64,000 nucleotides of DNA, taken from positions 28,520,166 to 28,584,165 of the forward strand of contig NC_079222.1 of assembly GCF_029633865.1 (NCBI RefSeq). Reading direction: 5' to 3'. The notes beneath the pieces are model-generated. The model did not search any database, was not told where the DNA came from, and saw nothing but the letters and a program-made list of their open reading frames with translations. The stretch is from Lampris incognitus (taxonomy: Eukaryota; Chordata; Actinopteri; Lampriformes; Lampridae). Shown piece by piece: positions 14,101 to 22,617 of the stretch. The stretch's first letter is position 1, and every line of letters begins with the position of its first letter. The position numbers were made by a program, and so were the translations under genes.

Positions 14101-16470
14101 CCACATGAGTGTGCAGTGGACAAAATCGACCTGACATGCATCCCCGGGGTCTCTATCGGAGACTTTGAGCTGGAAGTTGCTGACCTGAAGGCATCAGACA
14201 TGTGGATGAGTAAGTTCAAGTCACTTAATGGAGAGTTGGAAAGTCTTGCGCGACAGCGAGCAGAGCTGGCGAGGGAACACAAGTGGACAGAAATTAAAAA
14301 TCTTCAACCTGAAGACCAGCTGATTCTTAAAACTTGGAACGAGCTTCCTGTGACATACCACACAATGCAGCGTGTGAGTATTGCCGTATTGACCATGTTT
14401 GGCTCTACATATGCATGTGAACAGTCTTTCTCGCATATGAGGAACATTAAGACCAACCTACGCTCACGTTTAACTGATGGAAGCCTCAACGCCTGCATGA
14501 AGCTCAACCTCACCACGTATGAACCAGACTACAAGGCCATCAGCAAAACCATGCAGCACCAGAAGTCGCATTAAAAGTAAGACATATTTAATTTATTATA
14601 CGTTAAAAATACTATATGGCTCTCAATGAAATACATTTAGAAATATTTGGCTTTTATGGCTCTCCCAGTCAAAAAGGTTCCCGACCCCTGCTGTAGATGG
14701 TGAGCGGTGGACACAAATCCTCCCAATCTGAATGAAGCAATGGAGCTTTCCGATGTTATCAGAAGTTCCAAACAGCACTTTGTTTAAAGCATGCAGCAGC
14801 CCATTGCCTACAATGTAATCAAATAAACTTACCTTGTAGAAGAGTCCAAAGACATCATCTGTGTCAGGAAGCAAGATTTTTATGTCTTTGAGAAGGCTAT
14901 CCTGGTACCCCCAAAGAAGTTCTTTTACTGTGTGGGTGGAAAACAGGCCTACAGCTTTGGCTCTCATGTAGGCTGACATTAGCTGAGCAACAACATAGTT
15001 GTCCTTAGTTTTCTCCATTACTGTCTGCCAGAAGGGACAAAAGAAAGAATATTGAAAAACCCTATGCTAAATGTTATGAATTCTATTGAGATTGAGAACT
15101 TAAAAGAAGTTATTCGTTTCAAAATACTTTCAATAAGAATTACAGGACAGCACACTTATTGCAGCAATGCAGTCATGTGAATGCTGTTATGTAATAATGA
15201 CTGCAACTGTGAGAAAAAGACATGCAAATCTAACAGAAGAAATTAAATAGTGATGATAGAATGAACAGAGATGGATTTTTATTCCCAGCGCTGGTTACGA
15301 ATCTTAATATTCCATTACACTCAAAACTTTAACATAACTTATTTAGGACTCTTAACGCCTCCTATGAGGTAATTGCAAATGTTTAACATTTAATTCTGAA
15401 TTTTTACTTTTTTTCAGGTTATTTCATTAATTGATAGTAACATTGTGATGAATGAGATATTACTTAACCAGCATCTAAACAGCCATTTCAAAGATTTAAA
15501 TGACATTATATGAGAACTTTTTTCACATTTCTTTTGTTATTTTGTCCATCCATCCATCGATTATCCAAACCGCTTATCCTTACCCAGAGTTGTGGGGATG
15601 CTGGAGCCTATCCCAGCAGTCATTAGGCGGCGGGTGGGGAGACACCCTGGACAGGCCGCCAGACCATCACAGGGCTTATTGAAGAATAATCACTAACCTT
15701 TATAACGCTATAGCTAAAAACACGTAGTACTCTCCATAAAAAAACAAAACAAAAGGAAACGAGTGGACGGCGGTTTTCGGACTAATAAACAATAAATGAT
15801 GTAATGATCGGGGAAATGTCTATTTTGTTTCCAACCAAAATCATCTCCTAAACTGTTGAGGAATGCCTAGGGTTACATGTGGTGTAATTAACAATTTATA
15901 GAGTCCTGAGTGTAATTCAACAATTTCTGCGGTGTACCATGGCAGGGATGTTCACGGTCCTGATGAGTTCACTCTCTGGTCCTCGAGACATGTTTGGCTG
16001 GAATATGTAGGTCTTGGTGTTGACAGCGGCTACTTTGGTGTAATTATCCAAGAACTGGATTTGCTCCATAGGACGGTATTCCCTGTGTAAGAAAACATAC
16101 AATCAACCAGGGAACGGTCTATCTACTCTTTCATGTATTTAAAAGGTTACGCTTCTATAAAACTGACTGATAAAGGCTTTAAAGTCAAGGACACCTTTGC
16201 TCTTCTCGCCTTACCTGTAAGTGTAGGGCCCAATCTCTACCACAGCTGGCCTTCCCCCATCTATAACTTCGAGGGGATTGGTCAAATTGAAGAAATAGAA
16301 CTGCATGTATACAGGTGGGGGTGGATTTTTCCAGGCTTCAAATGCATCTGTGCCATTTTTCAACACTACTTCCTTTAGAAGATAAGAGCACGAGGTCAGT
16401 ATTTGGAAGAGTGTGTGTGTGTGTGTGTGTGTGCGTGTGTGCGTGCGTGCGTGTGCGTGTGCGTGTGCGT

Positions 16471-16512
<42 letters not shown>

Positions 16513-17150
16513 CTCAGAATTTTGTGAGTGTGGCTAGCTTAGTCAGCGCATCATCACATCTTTTAAGACGATGCGCTGACTAAGCTAGCCACACAGGCTA
16601 CAGGAGAAGTAACCGCCTAAGACCCCCATGCCTCCTGGGATCTCACACACTGAAAACTAACTGATAACACCGGTTTACCGATACGAGCATTTGTACAACA
16701 ACTGAGTTGTTAAACAATATTAATCTAAAAGGTATGGAGCAAATGACTCATCATTTATCTACAAGCGAAGATCATCCATATATCATCACGTCACGTTTAT
16801 TTGGGTAGCGCGGAATCACAAGGTAGTCCCGAAGGGCTTTACAATAACGTACAACAGCACACCACAGCATATGACCTGTGCTTCTTTTCCTCCGCTTTCG
16901 TTCTTACAGGTGCGGTAGAGCGGCGCCAGAGGCTGTTGTTGTACAATACAGAACCGGGCTAGCTAACAGCAGCTGTCAGTACACCAACTGACGTTAGCCC
17001 GGAAGACGGACTTGACCAGCATCTGCTTACCTTCCTCGCAAACGAGCGCAGCATGTCTGGGAACACGTTGGACAACTCCAGCGAAATGCCCGCGATCAAG
17101 ATAAGCATAGAAAGCACTCCGGTGCTGTAGACGCAACATAATTTCAACAT
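2162..17150 (-). CDS. scarb2: scarb2 / LIMP-2, exons 1-6 (partial)
   Basis: Lysosome membrane protein 2 of the CD36 family, which in mammals carries beta-glucocerebrosidase to lysosomes. Coding exons, 5' to 3': 17150-17031 (40 codons), 16372-16215, 16082-15938, 15024-14833, 11840-11749, 2281-2162. All have GT/AG borders and the phases join (827 nt). Exon 1 gives the N-terminal membrane segment after MLKLCCVYSTG. Exon 2 encodes the family block ending EIGPYTYR, exon 3 ends LIRTVNIPAM, exon 4 contains THTVKELLWGY, exon 5 contains DGDYVFFTG and exon 6 contains CNMINGTNGASFHP. N-glycosylation sequons (NGT, NYT, NMS, NAS) are present. The first Met fits the family start; further in-frame Mets lie upstream. 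LLWGY and LIRT favour scarb2 over scarb1 or cd36. Exon 5 has two possible donors, and only the one at 11748/11749 keeps frame with exon 6. The luminal C-terminal half and second membrane segment lie outside the window. Confidence 0.92.
2360..5007 (+). mobile_element. L2-type LINE, 5' portion, degenerate
   Basis: Positions 2774-3229 encode an apurinic-type endonuclease domain (LTETWLS, GGGICFYINEA, SFILAGVYVPP). Positions about 3401-4980 hold broken reverse-transcriptase frames: YRPLALMSVVMNSFERLVLA, DFRSAFNTIVPDN, STGAPQGCVLSPLLFSLYTN and the tail block TRHKNSFFPQAVTLMNA. This matches fish L2 elements. A section between endonuclease and RT is missing, and several frameshifts and stops break the frame. 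The element is cut at 5007 by a gypsy insertion and resumes at 9484. The 5' boundary is uncertain. Confidence 0.85.
5003..5007. repeat. Gypsy target-site duplication, left (CACGC)
   Basis: The five bases CACGC lie directly left of the LTR element and recur at 9479-9483 directly to its right. Joining the flanks across one copy restores continuous L2 3' sequence. Confidence 0.85.
5008..5207 (-). repeat. Gypsy 3' LTR
   Basis: This 200-bp repeat differs from 9279-9478 at one base. On the element strand it starts TGTTA and ends AATACAATA, so the usual terminal CA is followed by three bases if the target duplication is taken as CACGC. Confidence 0.9.
5208..5220 (-). other. Gypsy polypurine tract
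   Basis: A run of eleven C on the plus strand (5209-5219) reads as a G tract immediately before the 3' LTR on the element strand. This is where plus-strand DNA priming is expected. Confidence 0.7.
5229..9266 (-). CDS. Gypsy gag-pol polyprotein, intact frame
   Basis: About 1345 codons with no stop or frameshift, starting at the ATG at 9266 just inside the primer-binding site; the frame opens further upstream only through a TTG. Order: a gag-like N-terminus; two CCHC zinc knuckles near residues 235-265 (CGNCGSRSHVS, CRSCGKHNHFANVC); aspartic protease LLDTGAG near 312; reverse transcriptase with YLDDIVVHG near 590; RNase H with TCDASATAIGAVLSQ; integrase HHCC finger near 960-1000; and a D,D-35-E core (LDICGE, TDNGPQ near 1082, GGVERFH). 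Gag and pol are in one frame, so no frameshift signal is needed. Replication within cells (reverse transcription and integration) is the family role; there is no envelope frame. All catalytic motifs I looked for are present, so it could still be competent, but transcription is untested. Confidence 0.95.
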   Translation of the reverse strand: MADISLPPPAPFLALPGKPPVPWTRWLHSFENYIIASGLDDVSQARKTALLLHCLGAEGHHVLGSLGNVTSFDEAVGLMSTHFAAPQSALLRRFIFCQRHQLPGESVRQYVANLRGLASSCKFGALQDEMVRDQLIEHTNNAKVRETLLLEKDDLLLSRAITIALQVEGAAECAAMLNTQQVATSSQAANDSSLYSRLPLGTQPSQSEAGADSTGDVLQLQRRRSRPRPQQSCGNCGSRSHVSRAQNCPARGQTCRSCGKHNHFANVCRSSPAGSEGHTPQSSTAVIHKVSSGPVSFKSCTVNINDVCIPLLLDTGAGVSLLNVDTYSQFFGSLPLSAPSAVLCGYGDSKIDLVGSLQVTVRYGTKLVPNAVFHVARRGANLMGPDLFSALGFSLLDTRGAAILTVATPWQQKWPSLFMGLGCLSAFAHQPLLNPAVKSVIQPLRRIPLALRDGVSAELQQLLEAGIIEPVDASPWVSNLVVAKKKSGGLRVCVDLRAVNKAVVPDKYPLPTSEELTAQFYGSEVFSKLDLRQGYLQVPLHPSSRNLTAFVTHAGVFRYTRMPFGLSSAPSCFQKIMVSVLAGILGVAIYLDDIVVHGPTSEIHDKRLNMVFAALSKHKLTLNAEKCVLSVPAIEFVGFRLSASGVTPLQSNVDAIQAIPEPSSAAQVASFLGMTSYYLRFLPQYSATTAPLRQLLRKDEPWVWSKACSDAVRDLKAQLTSPPVLAHFDISSSTFVTCDASATAIGAVLSQTQNGVEKPIAFASRALNLTEQRYSVGEREALACIWACERWHLYLYGRSFTLRTDHQALTALLSTSGTGNKPLRLHRWSDRLRQYSFSLQFTPGRDNVVADLLSRSVSTPAPQTDTDCVEKDIVQMLHTPLQATVSLQELRAASEQDPVLSQLRTYIQNGWPHKVPEELAAFARVRQELSCWNDTCVARGFCTVVPAALRARVLNTAHEGHLGIVKLKQRCRDLVWWPGIDRYIEALVKDCSACLVSGKTGHQAPPPLQPLAWPSQPWEHLQLDICGEIHGVPHHQRFMVVAYDLHSEWPELTTSGTVTSQIIIDFLDSLFSRWGLPKTITTDNGPQLVSAEFTAYLESKGIRHIRTAYYHPQANGGVERFHQSLKNGLRAYMAQGCSFTQAIRHTLLHYRATQHSTTGVSPASLMLGRELCMPLDRLRPSTPQAPPSGVRASVTRQQTRMKQRFDQSKRTRVPDINVSDWVRVRRPHRDNKMASYWSSPLQVTRQLGPATYLLSDGTRWHSSRLRKVSAPPHTASDTTIAIPSAWRDAPGLHAAPTRAPDISGPQLPLPSPSPPRPAQPQAAPRPVRTRLRPGHLEDFVSTFHV
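9263..9277 (-). other. Gypsy primer-binding site, tRNA-Ser type
   Basis: On the element strand the sequence one base after the 5' LTR is TGGCGACGAGGATGG. This is complementary to the 3' end of vertebrate tRNA-Ser(GCU) including CCA, from my knowledge of that tRNA. The site overlaps the gag-pol ATG. Confidence 0.65.
9279..9478 (-). repeat. Gypsy 5' LTR
   Basis: Partner of the 5008-5207 LTR with one mismatch in 200 bp. The element strand carries AATAAAG, a likely polyadenylation signal. Confidence 0.9.
9484..9752 (+). mobile_element. L2-type LINE, 3' end
   Basis: The sequence right of the gypsy element continues the L2 3' untranslated region interrupted at 5007. It ends with the typical fish L2 tail (AAATTCCATGTATG, then CAAATAAAGATGATTCAGATT). 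Together the two parts are one L2 copy. Confidence 0.8.
9888..11475 (-). mobile_element. RTE-type LINE fragment, 3' part of RT
   Basis: Minus-strand reading from 11468 gives RT blocks NYRGIKLISHSMKTWERVIE, EKYREGQKELHCVFVDLEKA, FADDIVICCQSRVQVEESLE and [11 protein letters not shown], then a C-terminal region ending at about 9930. The 3' end has GGCGACCCCTAACGGGAGCA followed by (AGT)n at 9888-9906. This resembles the RTE clade of fish LINEs. The frame is broken and a short interspersed repeat is inserted at about 10297-10526. The 5' part is missing. Confidence 0.8.
10297..10526 (-). repeat. Teleost short interspersed repeat (ATTG-tail family)
   Basis: Begins at the (AAATC)n run and includes TTTATTTGTACAGCCCAATA and TTTAACAGGGAG. 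It interrupts the RTE copy: related RTE copies at 22750 and 34430 read straight through this point. The same family appears at 41805, 44228, 44470, 48410 and 59152. I do not know its formal family name. Confidence 0.7.
12294..12301. repeat. hAT target-site duplication, left (CTGTAGAT)
   Basis: A perfect 8-bp copy of 14691-14698, flanking the transposon ends. Eight base pairs is the length typical of hAT elements. Confidence 0.9.
12302..14690 (+). mobile_element. Complete hAT DNA transposon
   Basis: 2389 bp with 16-bp terminal inverted repeats: left CAGCGGTCGGGAACCT at 12302-12317, right end reverse complement CAGGGGTCGGGAACCT at 14675-14690, one mismatch. A perfect 8-bp duplication flanks it. 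Subterminal ATGGCTC repeats and two short palindromes (12320-12343) lie near the left end, as expected for transposase binding sites. It encodes an intact transposase and lies in scarb2 intron 4, opposite to the host gene. Confidence 0.95.
12637..14574 (+). CDS. hAT transposase, BED finger, intact
   Basis: A 645-codon frame from ATG to TAA with no interruption. The N-terminus has a basic MAKRKK stretch, then a BED-like zinc finger with CLICN and HFDTHH. The core has ALDESTDVS and CTDGAPCMLGKNKGF, containing candidate first and second catalytic Asp residues, and then HCILHQEALC. The C-terminal dimerisation block has CEQSFSHMRNIKTNLRSRL, whose Glu is the candidate third catalytic residue. It resembles hAT proteins of the GTF2IRD2/ZBED5 type. 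With TIRs and target duplication intact it could be autonomous. No intron is needed. It is a transposon gene and is not part of scarb2. Confidence 0.94.
   Translation: MAKRKKDDDYRAFQAAWTEEFAFVERAGSAVCLICNDKIASMKRSNIKRHFDTHHASFASKYPAGDSRKRACEELQRRVQTSQQQLRVWTKQGDGNSASFAGALAIVRNGKSFTDGEYAKTFMLDVANELFDDFPNKDKIIKRIKDMPLSARTVHDRSIMMANQVEETQIKDINAGTYFSLALDESTDVSHLSQCSIIARYAAGDTLREESLAVLPMKGTTRGEDLFMSFMEFAKEKKLPMDKLISVCTDGAPCMLGKNKGFVALLREHEKRAILSFHCILHQEALCAQTCGQELGEVMSLVIRVVNFIVARALNDRQFKALLEEVGNHYPGLLLHSNVRWLSRGKVLSRFAACLSEIRTFLEMKGVKHPELDNTDWLLQFHYLVDITGHLNQLNVKMQGIGNTISSLQQAVFAFESKPEVFLRDIETGRLLHFERLQQFRDACLASDSTQHLDLQQLAGFTFNLLQSFKARFGEFRARTGLFKFITHPHECAVDKIDLTCIPGVSIGDFELEVADLKASDMWMSKFKSLNGELESLARQRAELAREHKWTEIKNLQPEDQLILKTWNELPVTYHTMQRVSIAVLTMFGSTYACEQSFSHMRNIKTNLRSRLTDGSLNACMKLNLTTYEPDYKAISKTMQHQKSH
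14691..14698. repeat. hAT target-site duplication, right (CTGTAGAT)
   Basis: Identical to 12294-12301. Confidence 0.9.
15541..15677 (-). repeat. tRNA-headed SINE fragment (family B), tail part
   Basis: A CCATCCATCCAT run followed by CCAAACCGCTTATCC and GGAGACACCCTGGACAGGCC. This is the 3' portion of the family seen complete at 48812-49212. The tRNA-like head is missing. It lies in scarb2 intron 3. Confidence 0.75.
16411..16510. repeat. (GT)n/(GC)n microsatellite
   Basis: About 100 bp of GT repeats with interspersed GC units in scarb2 intron 1. Confidence 0.95.
16528..16594. other. Perfect 25-bp inverted repeat (hairpin)
   Basis: Arms 16528-16552 and 16570-16594 are perfect reverse complements, separated by 17 nt. 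The arm includes GCTAGCTTAGTCAGCGCATC. It lies in scarb2 intron 1 just beyond the GT microsatellite. It could be a small foldback transposon or a transcribed hairpin; I cannot tell which. Confidence 0.85.
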
Positions 17151-17450
17151 TACGCTGACACGCCACACGAAATACGTGCGGACGCCTTGTTGTTTTCCGC
17201 GATCGACGTAGGGCGACCGTAAGAACAGCCGTCCCTTCCGCTCCACGATTTGCATACGACCCGCTCGCGCACACCACGTAAAAAAAAAAAAAAAAATAGG
17301 TGTATCGCAGACATGCGTTACACCGGCCGGGGAGCTTGGCAACTGAACGTGTTGCTAATATCAGAAACATGTATCCAGATAAAGTGAGGTTTGCCCATCA
17401 AAGCAACATTTATATTTTGTTGCGTGTGTGATCACATGACACAGGGGTTA
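16880..17450 (-). promoter_or_regulatory. scarb2 promoter region, CpG-rich
   Basis: CpG-rich sequence surrounds scarb2 exon 1 (for example the stretch 17150-17280), with no obvious TATA box. An E-box of M-box type, TCACATGA, lies at 17432-17439, about 280 bp upstream of the ATG. This type of site can bind MITF/TFE factors that control lysosomal genes. The assignment is inferred from position only. Confidence 0.45.
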
Positions 17451-17568
17451 GTGACGTCTCGGGAACTTTTTGTTTTCCCCCCCCTTCTACGTTTGACCCC
17501 ATTCTCATCACTTTGGAACCAGTCACCGAATCAAGCAAATCCAGTCACATATTGTGTAAATAGCATCC

Positions 17569-17675
17569 ATTCATTCATCCATCCATCTATTCATCCATCT
17601 ATCCATCCATTATCCAAACCGCTTATCCTGCTCTCAGGGTCGCGGGGATGCTGGAGCCTACTCCAGCAGTCATAA
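17569..17675 (-). repeat. Family B SINE fragment, tail part
   Basis: CCATCCATCTAT repeats followed by CCAAACCGCTTATCCTGCTC and CGCGGGGATGCTGGAGCC, as at 15541 and 48812. Confidence 0.75.
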
Positions 17676-18296
17676 ATAACAATATACAACAATAAACAAT
17701 GTGTTATTGGTTAAATTGATTAATATGAAGCTGTTTTATTTTCAGGCACTTTTATTCTTTTAAAATAAAAATAATGCGCAGCTTCGCAAACTTCAGGTCC
17801 TTTCTCGAAAGTGTTAAGTTCATTGTTCCTGCCTGAGGGGTGTGTGTGTGTTGTTGTTGTTGTCGCAGGTCTAAAGTGTGAACACTTCTAACAAAATAAC
17901 AGAATAAATAACATGATATTAATAATAATAAATAAAGAATTGTCGTCATAATGGTTTTCTAAACAAGCCATTATATAGATGGATAATGTATTGCGTTTGC
18001 TTATTCACATAACTGTGTATGTAAATACAGAGTAGAATGGGATGACATATTAAACTTAGAGGCCCTTGACCCATTGCTATAGAGGACAAGAGTGTTCTAC
18101 TGAATAAGCACGTTTAATTTAATTGATGTCAAATGAACCCAACTGATTGTTTTGCCTAAATACGTTTTAACGTTATTTTGAATGTTGCACTGAGATCTAC
18201 AAAGATTTAAACATAACGCCCCCCCACACACATTATTTGTTAAAGGAAGTTCAATAACTTCCTACACTCGATAGATGTTCATATGGCTGACGGGAA
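17676..18296. other. Intergenic sequence, nothing recognised
   Basis: AT-rich, with a short (GTT)n run near 17850. No exon or known repeat seen. Confidence 0.4.
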
Positions 18297-19145
18297 AACA
18301 TGAATGAATGATTTATTTCAGTCATACATTTTGTTCATATGCGACAGACAGAAAAAACATCATCGTACATAATGTGAAGTGATCAAATAATAGACTTCTC
18401 AGCCAACCATTCAGAACAAACAAGCAAGCTCTTAATGACCGTAAGCCAAGCAAGTCATAGCAGCCACGAGTTTATATTGGTCTCAGTTTATCTCCTTTTC
18501 TTGGCCACAGAAGCGAACTTATCTATTTGCCTACTCTTTACCCTCATGGTGGGAAATAGCATTTTGTCTAATACAACTTCTCTCATAACGTCCCCATTAC
18601 CTTCCACCACATCCTATCTGTAACAGATACGCCCGTTTTTAACATGTTCAATATCCCACAACATAACCAAAACATTGACACTTCAGTTGCATCGTGGGTA
18701 ATATGCCAATGAACCCCCTTAGTTCGAGCAGGAACACTCCAGTAGGATTCGCCACATTATTTACATCTGTCCATTTCAAACAGCAAAACTCAATCAATCA
18801 ATGACCGAAAAAGGAGTAGGCTGAAGCCCAAGGCTTATTGTTGCCTATCCTATACAGGCTCTTAAGTTAACCTAGAATATCATACTTACAAAAGGAAGAA
18901 GAAGAAAAAAGACAAATTATAGTAAATTGTAACTCTTAATTATTTCACATTTTAAATATTTTCTGAGACTCAACAGCGAGCTGCACAATTTCAACTCATC
19001 ATTAAGACCATTCCATAGCTTGACTCCCCAAACTGAAGCACATCTACATGTTTCAAAAATACACAACCCTCTTAAATTATAGTATCCTTCTCTCAATTTA
19101 AAAAGTTGTTGGATACAACCAAACCTGAATTGAAATGACACTCTC
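18297..19145 (-). mobile_element. LINE 3' end, decayed
   Basis: Minus-strand reading from 19141 gives a RT C-terminus-like block (SVWGVKLWNGLNDELKLC). It is followed by an untranslated stretch ending in CTGAAATAAATCATTCATTC at 18301, a common fish LINE tail. The clade is not determined. Confidence 0.5.
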
Positions 19146-19454
19146 TAAAGTCAAACTTTAGCTTAACTACTGATATTTAAGGAAATATAGATTGAACTAA
19201 TGCTTGCTAAAAATAAGGGACACTTAACCCTATCCCATTCGGTGGCCACGATCGCCCACCCAGGCTCCATGACCCCCACCACAATGGAAAGCTGTGCTTT
19301 TTTAAAGTAAATAACAACTTCCCTGATTCTACGGTCGACGTGATAGGCTTGAAGAGTCATGCAAATTGAAATATACAGTAAACTAGACAGTAATTAGACC
19401 AGTCACAGTAATATTGTAACGTGCATGGATAAGTAGACACGTTGGCCGCTAGCT

Positions 19455-19560
19455 AACAGGTCTGACCCTTTAGTCGAGCGGTTATCAATGTCTCCTGCGA
19501 TACGGGTTCGCGTCTCGGCCGCGGGAGGTCCTGTGGTTGCCCCCCGAATTCGCTACAGCA
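19455..19560 (+). repeat. tRNA-like repeat (family C)
   Basis: Contains CTTTAGTCGAGCGGTTATCA (box A-like) and GGGTTCGCGTCTC (box B-like). The same unit on the minus strand occurs twice near 58530-58900. It fits a tRNA-derived repeat; I see no mature tRNA structure. Confidence 0.5.
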
Positions 19561-19766
19561 TGTCTCTAGAAAACAGACTTATAGCTTACATAATGTTTCA
19601 GTCAATTGCTTTATTGGCAAACAACAGCAACCCACAACATAATGCACAATGTGCTCTTTATTATTTCTTAACATAATTATATTATTTGATTTCATAATTA
19701 TACAATTATAGGTCTCAGGACATGTGCCTGAGCCGGGAGGCAAAGCTCTCAATTTACCAGTCAATC

Positions 19767-20210
19767 TTCGTTCCCACCCTCACCAACGGTCATAAGCTTT
19801 GGGTAGTGACCGAAATGGTGAGATCGCGGATACAAGCGGCTTAAATGAGTTTCCTCCGTAGGGTGTCTGGGCTCAGCCTTAGAGATAGGGTGAGGAGCTC
19901 GGACATCCGGAGGGAGCTCGGAGTAGAGCCGCTGCTCCTTCGCGTCGAAAGGAGCCAGCTGAGGTGGATCGGGCATCTGATTAGGATGCCTCCTGTGCGC
20001 CTTCCTTTGGAGGTTTTCCGGGCACGTCCCACTGGGAGGAGACCCCGAGGTAGACCCAGAACTTGCTGGAGGGACTACGTGTCCAATCCGGCCTGGGAAC
20101 GTCTTGGGATCCCCCAGGAGAGGCTGGAGGGCGTTCCTGGGGAGAGGGACGTCTGGACGCCCTATTTAGCTTGCTGCCACCGCGACCCGATCCCGGAGAA
20201 GTGGCTGATC
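19767..20210 (+). mobile_element. LINE 3' end (C-terminus and tail)
   Basis: The frame 19845-20219 reads MSFLRRVSGLSLRDRVRSSD, then ERSQLRWIGHLIRMPP and RPRGRPRTCWRDYVSNPAWE. This is the C-terminus of a widespread fish LINE with an apurinic-type endonuclease. It is followed by a pentanucleotide tail. The 5' end of what looks like the same family is at 63540-64000. Confidence 0.75.
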
Positions 20211-20276
20211 ATGAGATGAGATGAGATGAGATGAGATGAGATGAGATGAGATGAGATGAGATGAGATGAGATGAGA
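20211..20276. repeat. (GATGA)n array, LINE tail
   Basis: About 13 copies of ATGAG directly after the LINE C-terminus, consistent with its 3' tail. Confidence 0.9.
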
Positions 20277-21074
20277 ACATGTGCCCCTGGTACCCCGGGG
20301 AAATGCCTATTCATCCAAATATTTATCTCCTTTCTTCTCTCTTCTGTTTTCCTTTTGATTTTTTTTAATTTGGATTTCTTTTAGCCCTATTTGGCTATTC
20401 TTCCAAGAGCCCCTTCACTCTCACTCTCGTCTTCCTACCTTCTCTCTCTCCCTTTCTTGCTTCAATTTCAATCTATCTCTCCCTTCCTCTCACTCTCTTT
20501 TTGTCAATGTCCTGTGGCAGGAAAGCAAGGGGTGACACAATATGTAGCACGCCACTCCATCCTCCATCTGGATTCAGACATGCAGGTGGAAGGGAAGGAT
20601 GTGAGGGGAGGAGCGTTAGAGACAGGTGTGCGTGGGCAGCAGGGGAGGGGGATGGGAGAGCAGGACAAGAATGTGGGTCACACTCAGAGCATAATGACAT
20701 TATAATGCACTGGCACAATCTCTGCTCAAGCACTGAATGAATCACAGATAATAACTGATGGCACCTCAGCCCGGCCTGCCTTGCCGCAGTTGACACACAA
20801 CATAGATCTGCACCCAACAAGTTAGACAAATGAATACCACACCCATTGCCCTCCATTGAAAACCCTCAGCCCCACCCTCCCTTCCATTTTTAGCCCTCCG
20901 CCACAACCTCCAACCAATGGCATTTGAAATAAGTCCAGCCTAGGAGCCGTCCAAACCAATATTGATCAGAGGGAAAACAAATCGGGCTGGAGATTATGGG
21001 TCAAAATTCTCTGAGTTTCTATTCCTAATCCATTTATAGGGATATGCTCCTAATTGGCACAAGCAATGTGAGCC

Positions 21075-21076
<2 letters not shown>
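20277..21076. other. Intergenic sequence, CT-rich at left
   Basis: A pyrimidine-rich section at 20330-20510, then sequence with no recognised gene or repeat. Confidence 0.35.
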
Positions 21077-22612
<1,536 letters not shown>

Positions 22613-22617
22613 CATCT

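Noticed and set aside
12302-14690. Domesticated host gene of the ZBED type
   Set aside because: TIRs and a perfect target duplication show a mobile element; nothing suggests host use.
17151-17342. Upstream in-frame extension of scarb2
   Set aside because: LIMP-2 proteins begin a few residues before the first membrane segment, as at 17150; the upstream part is CpG-rich leader.
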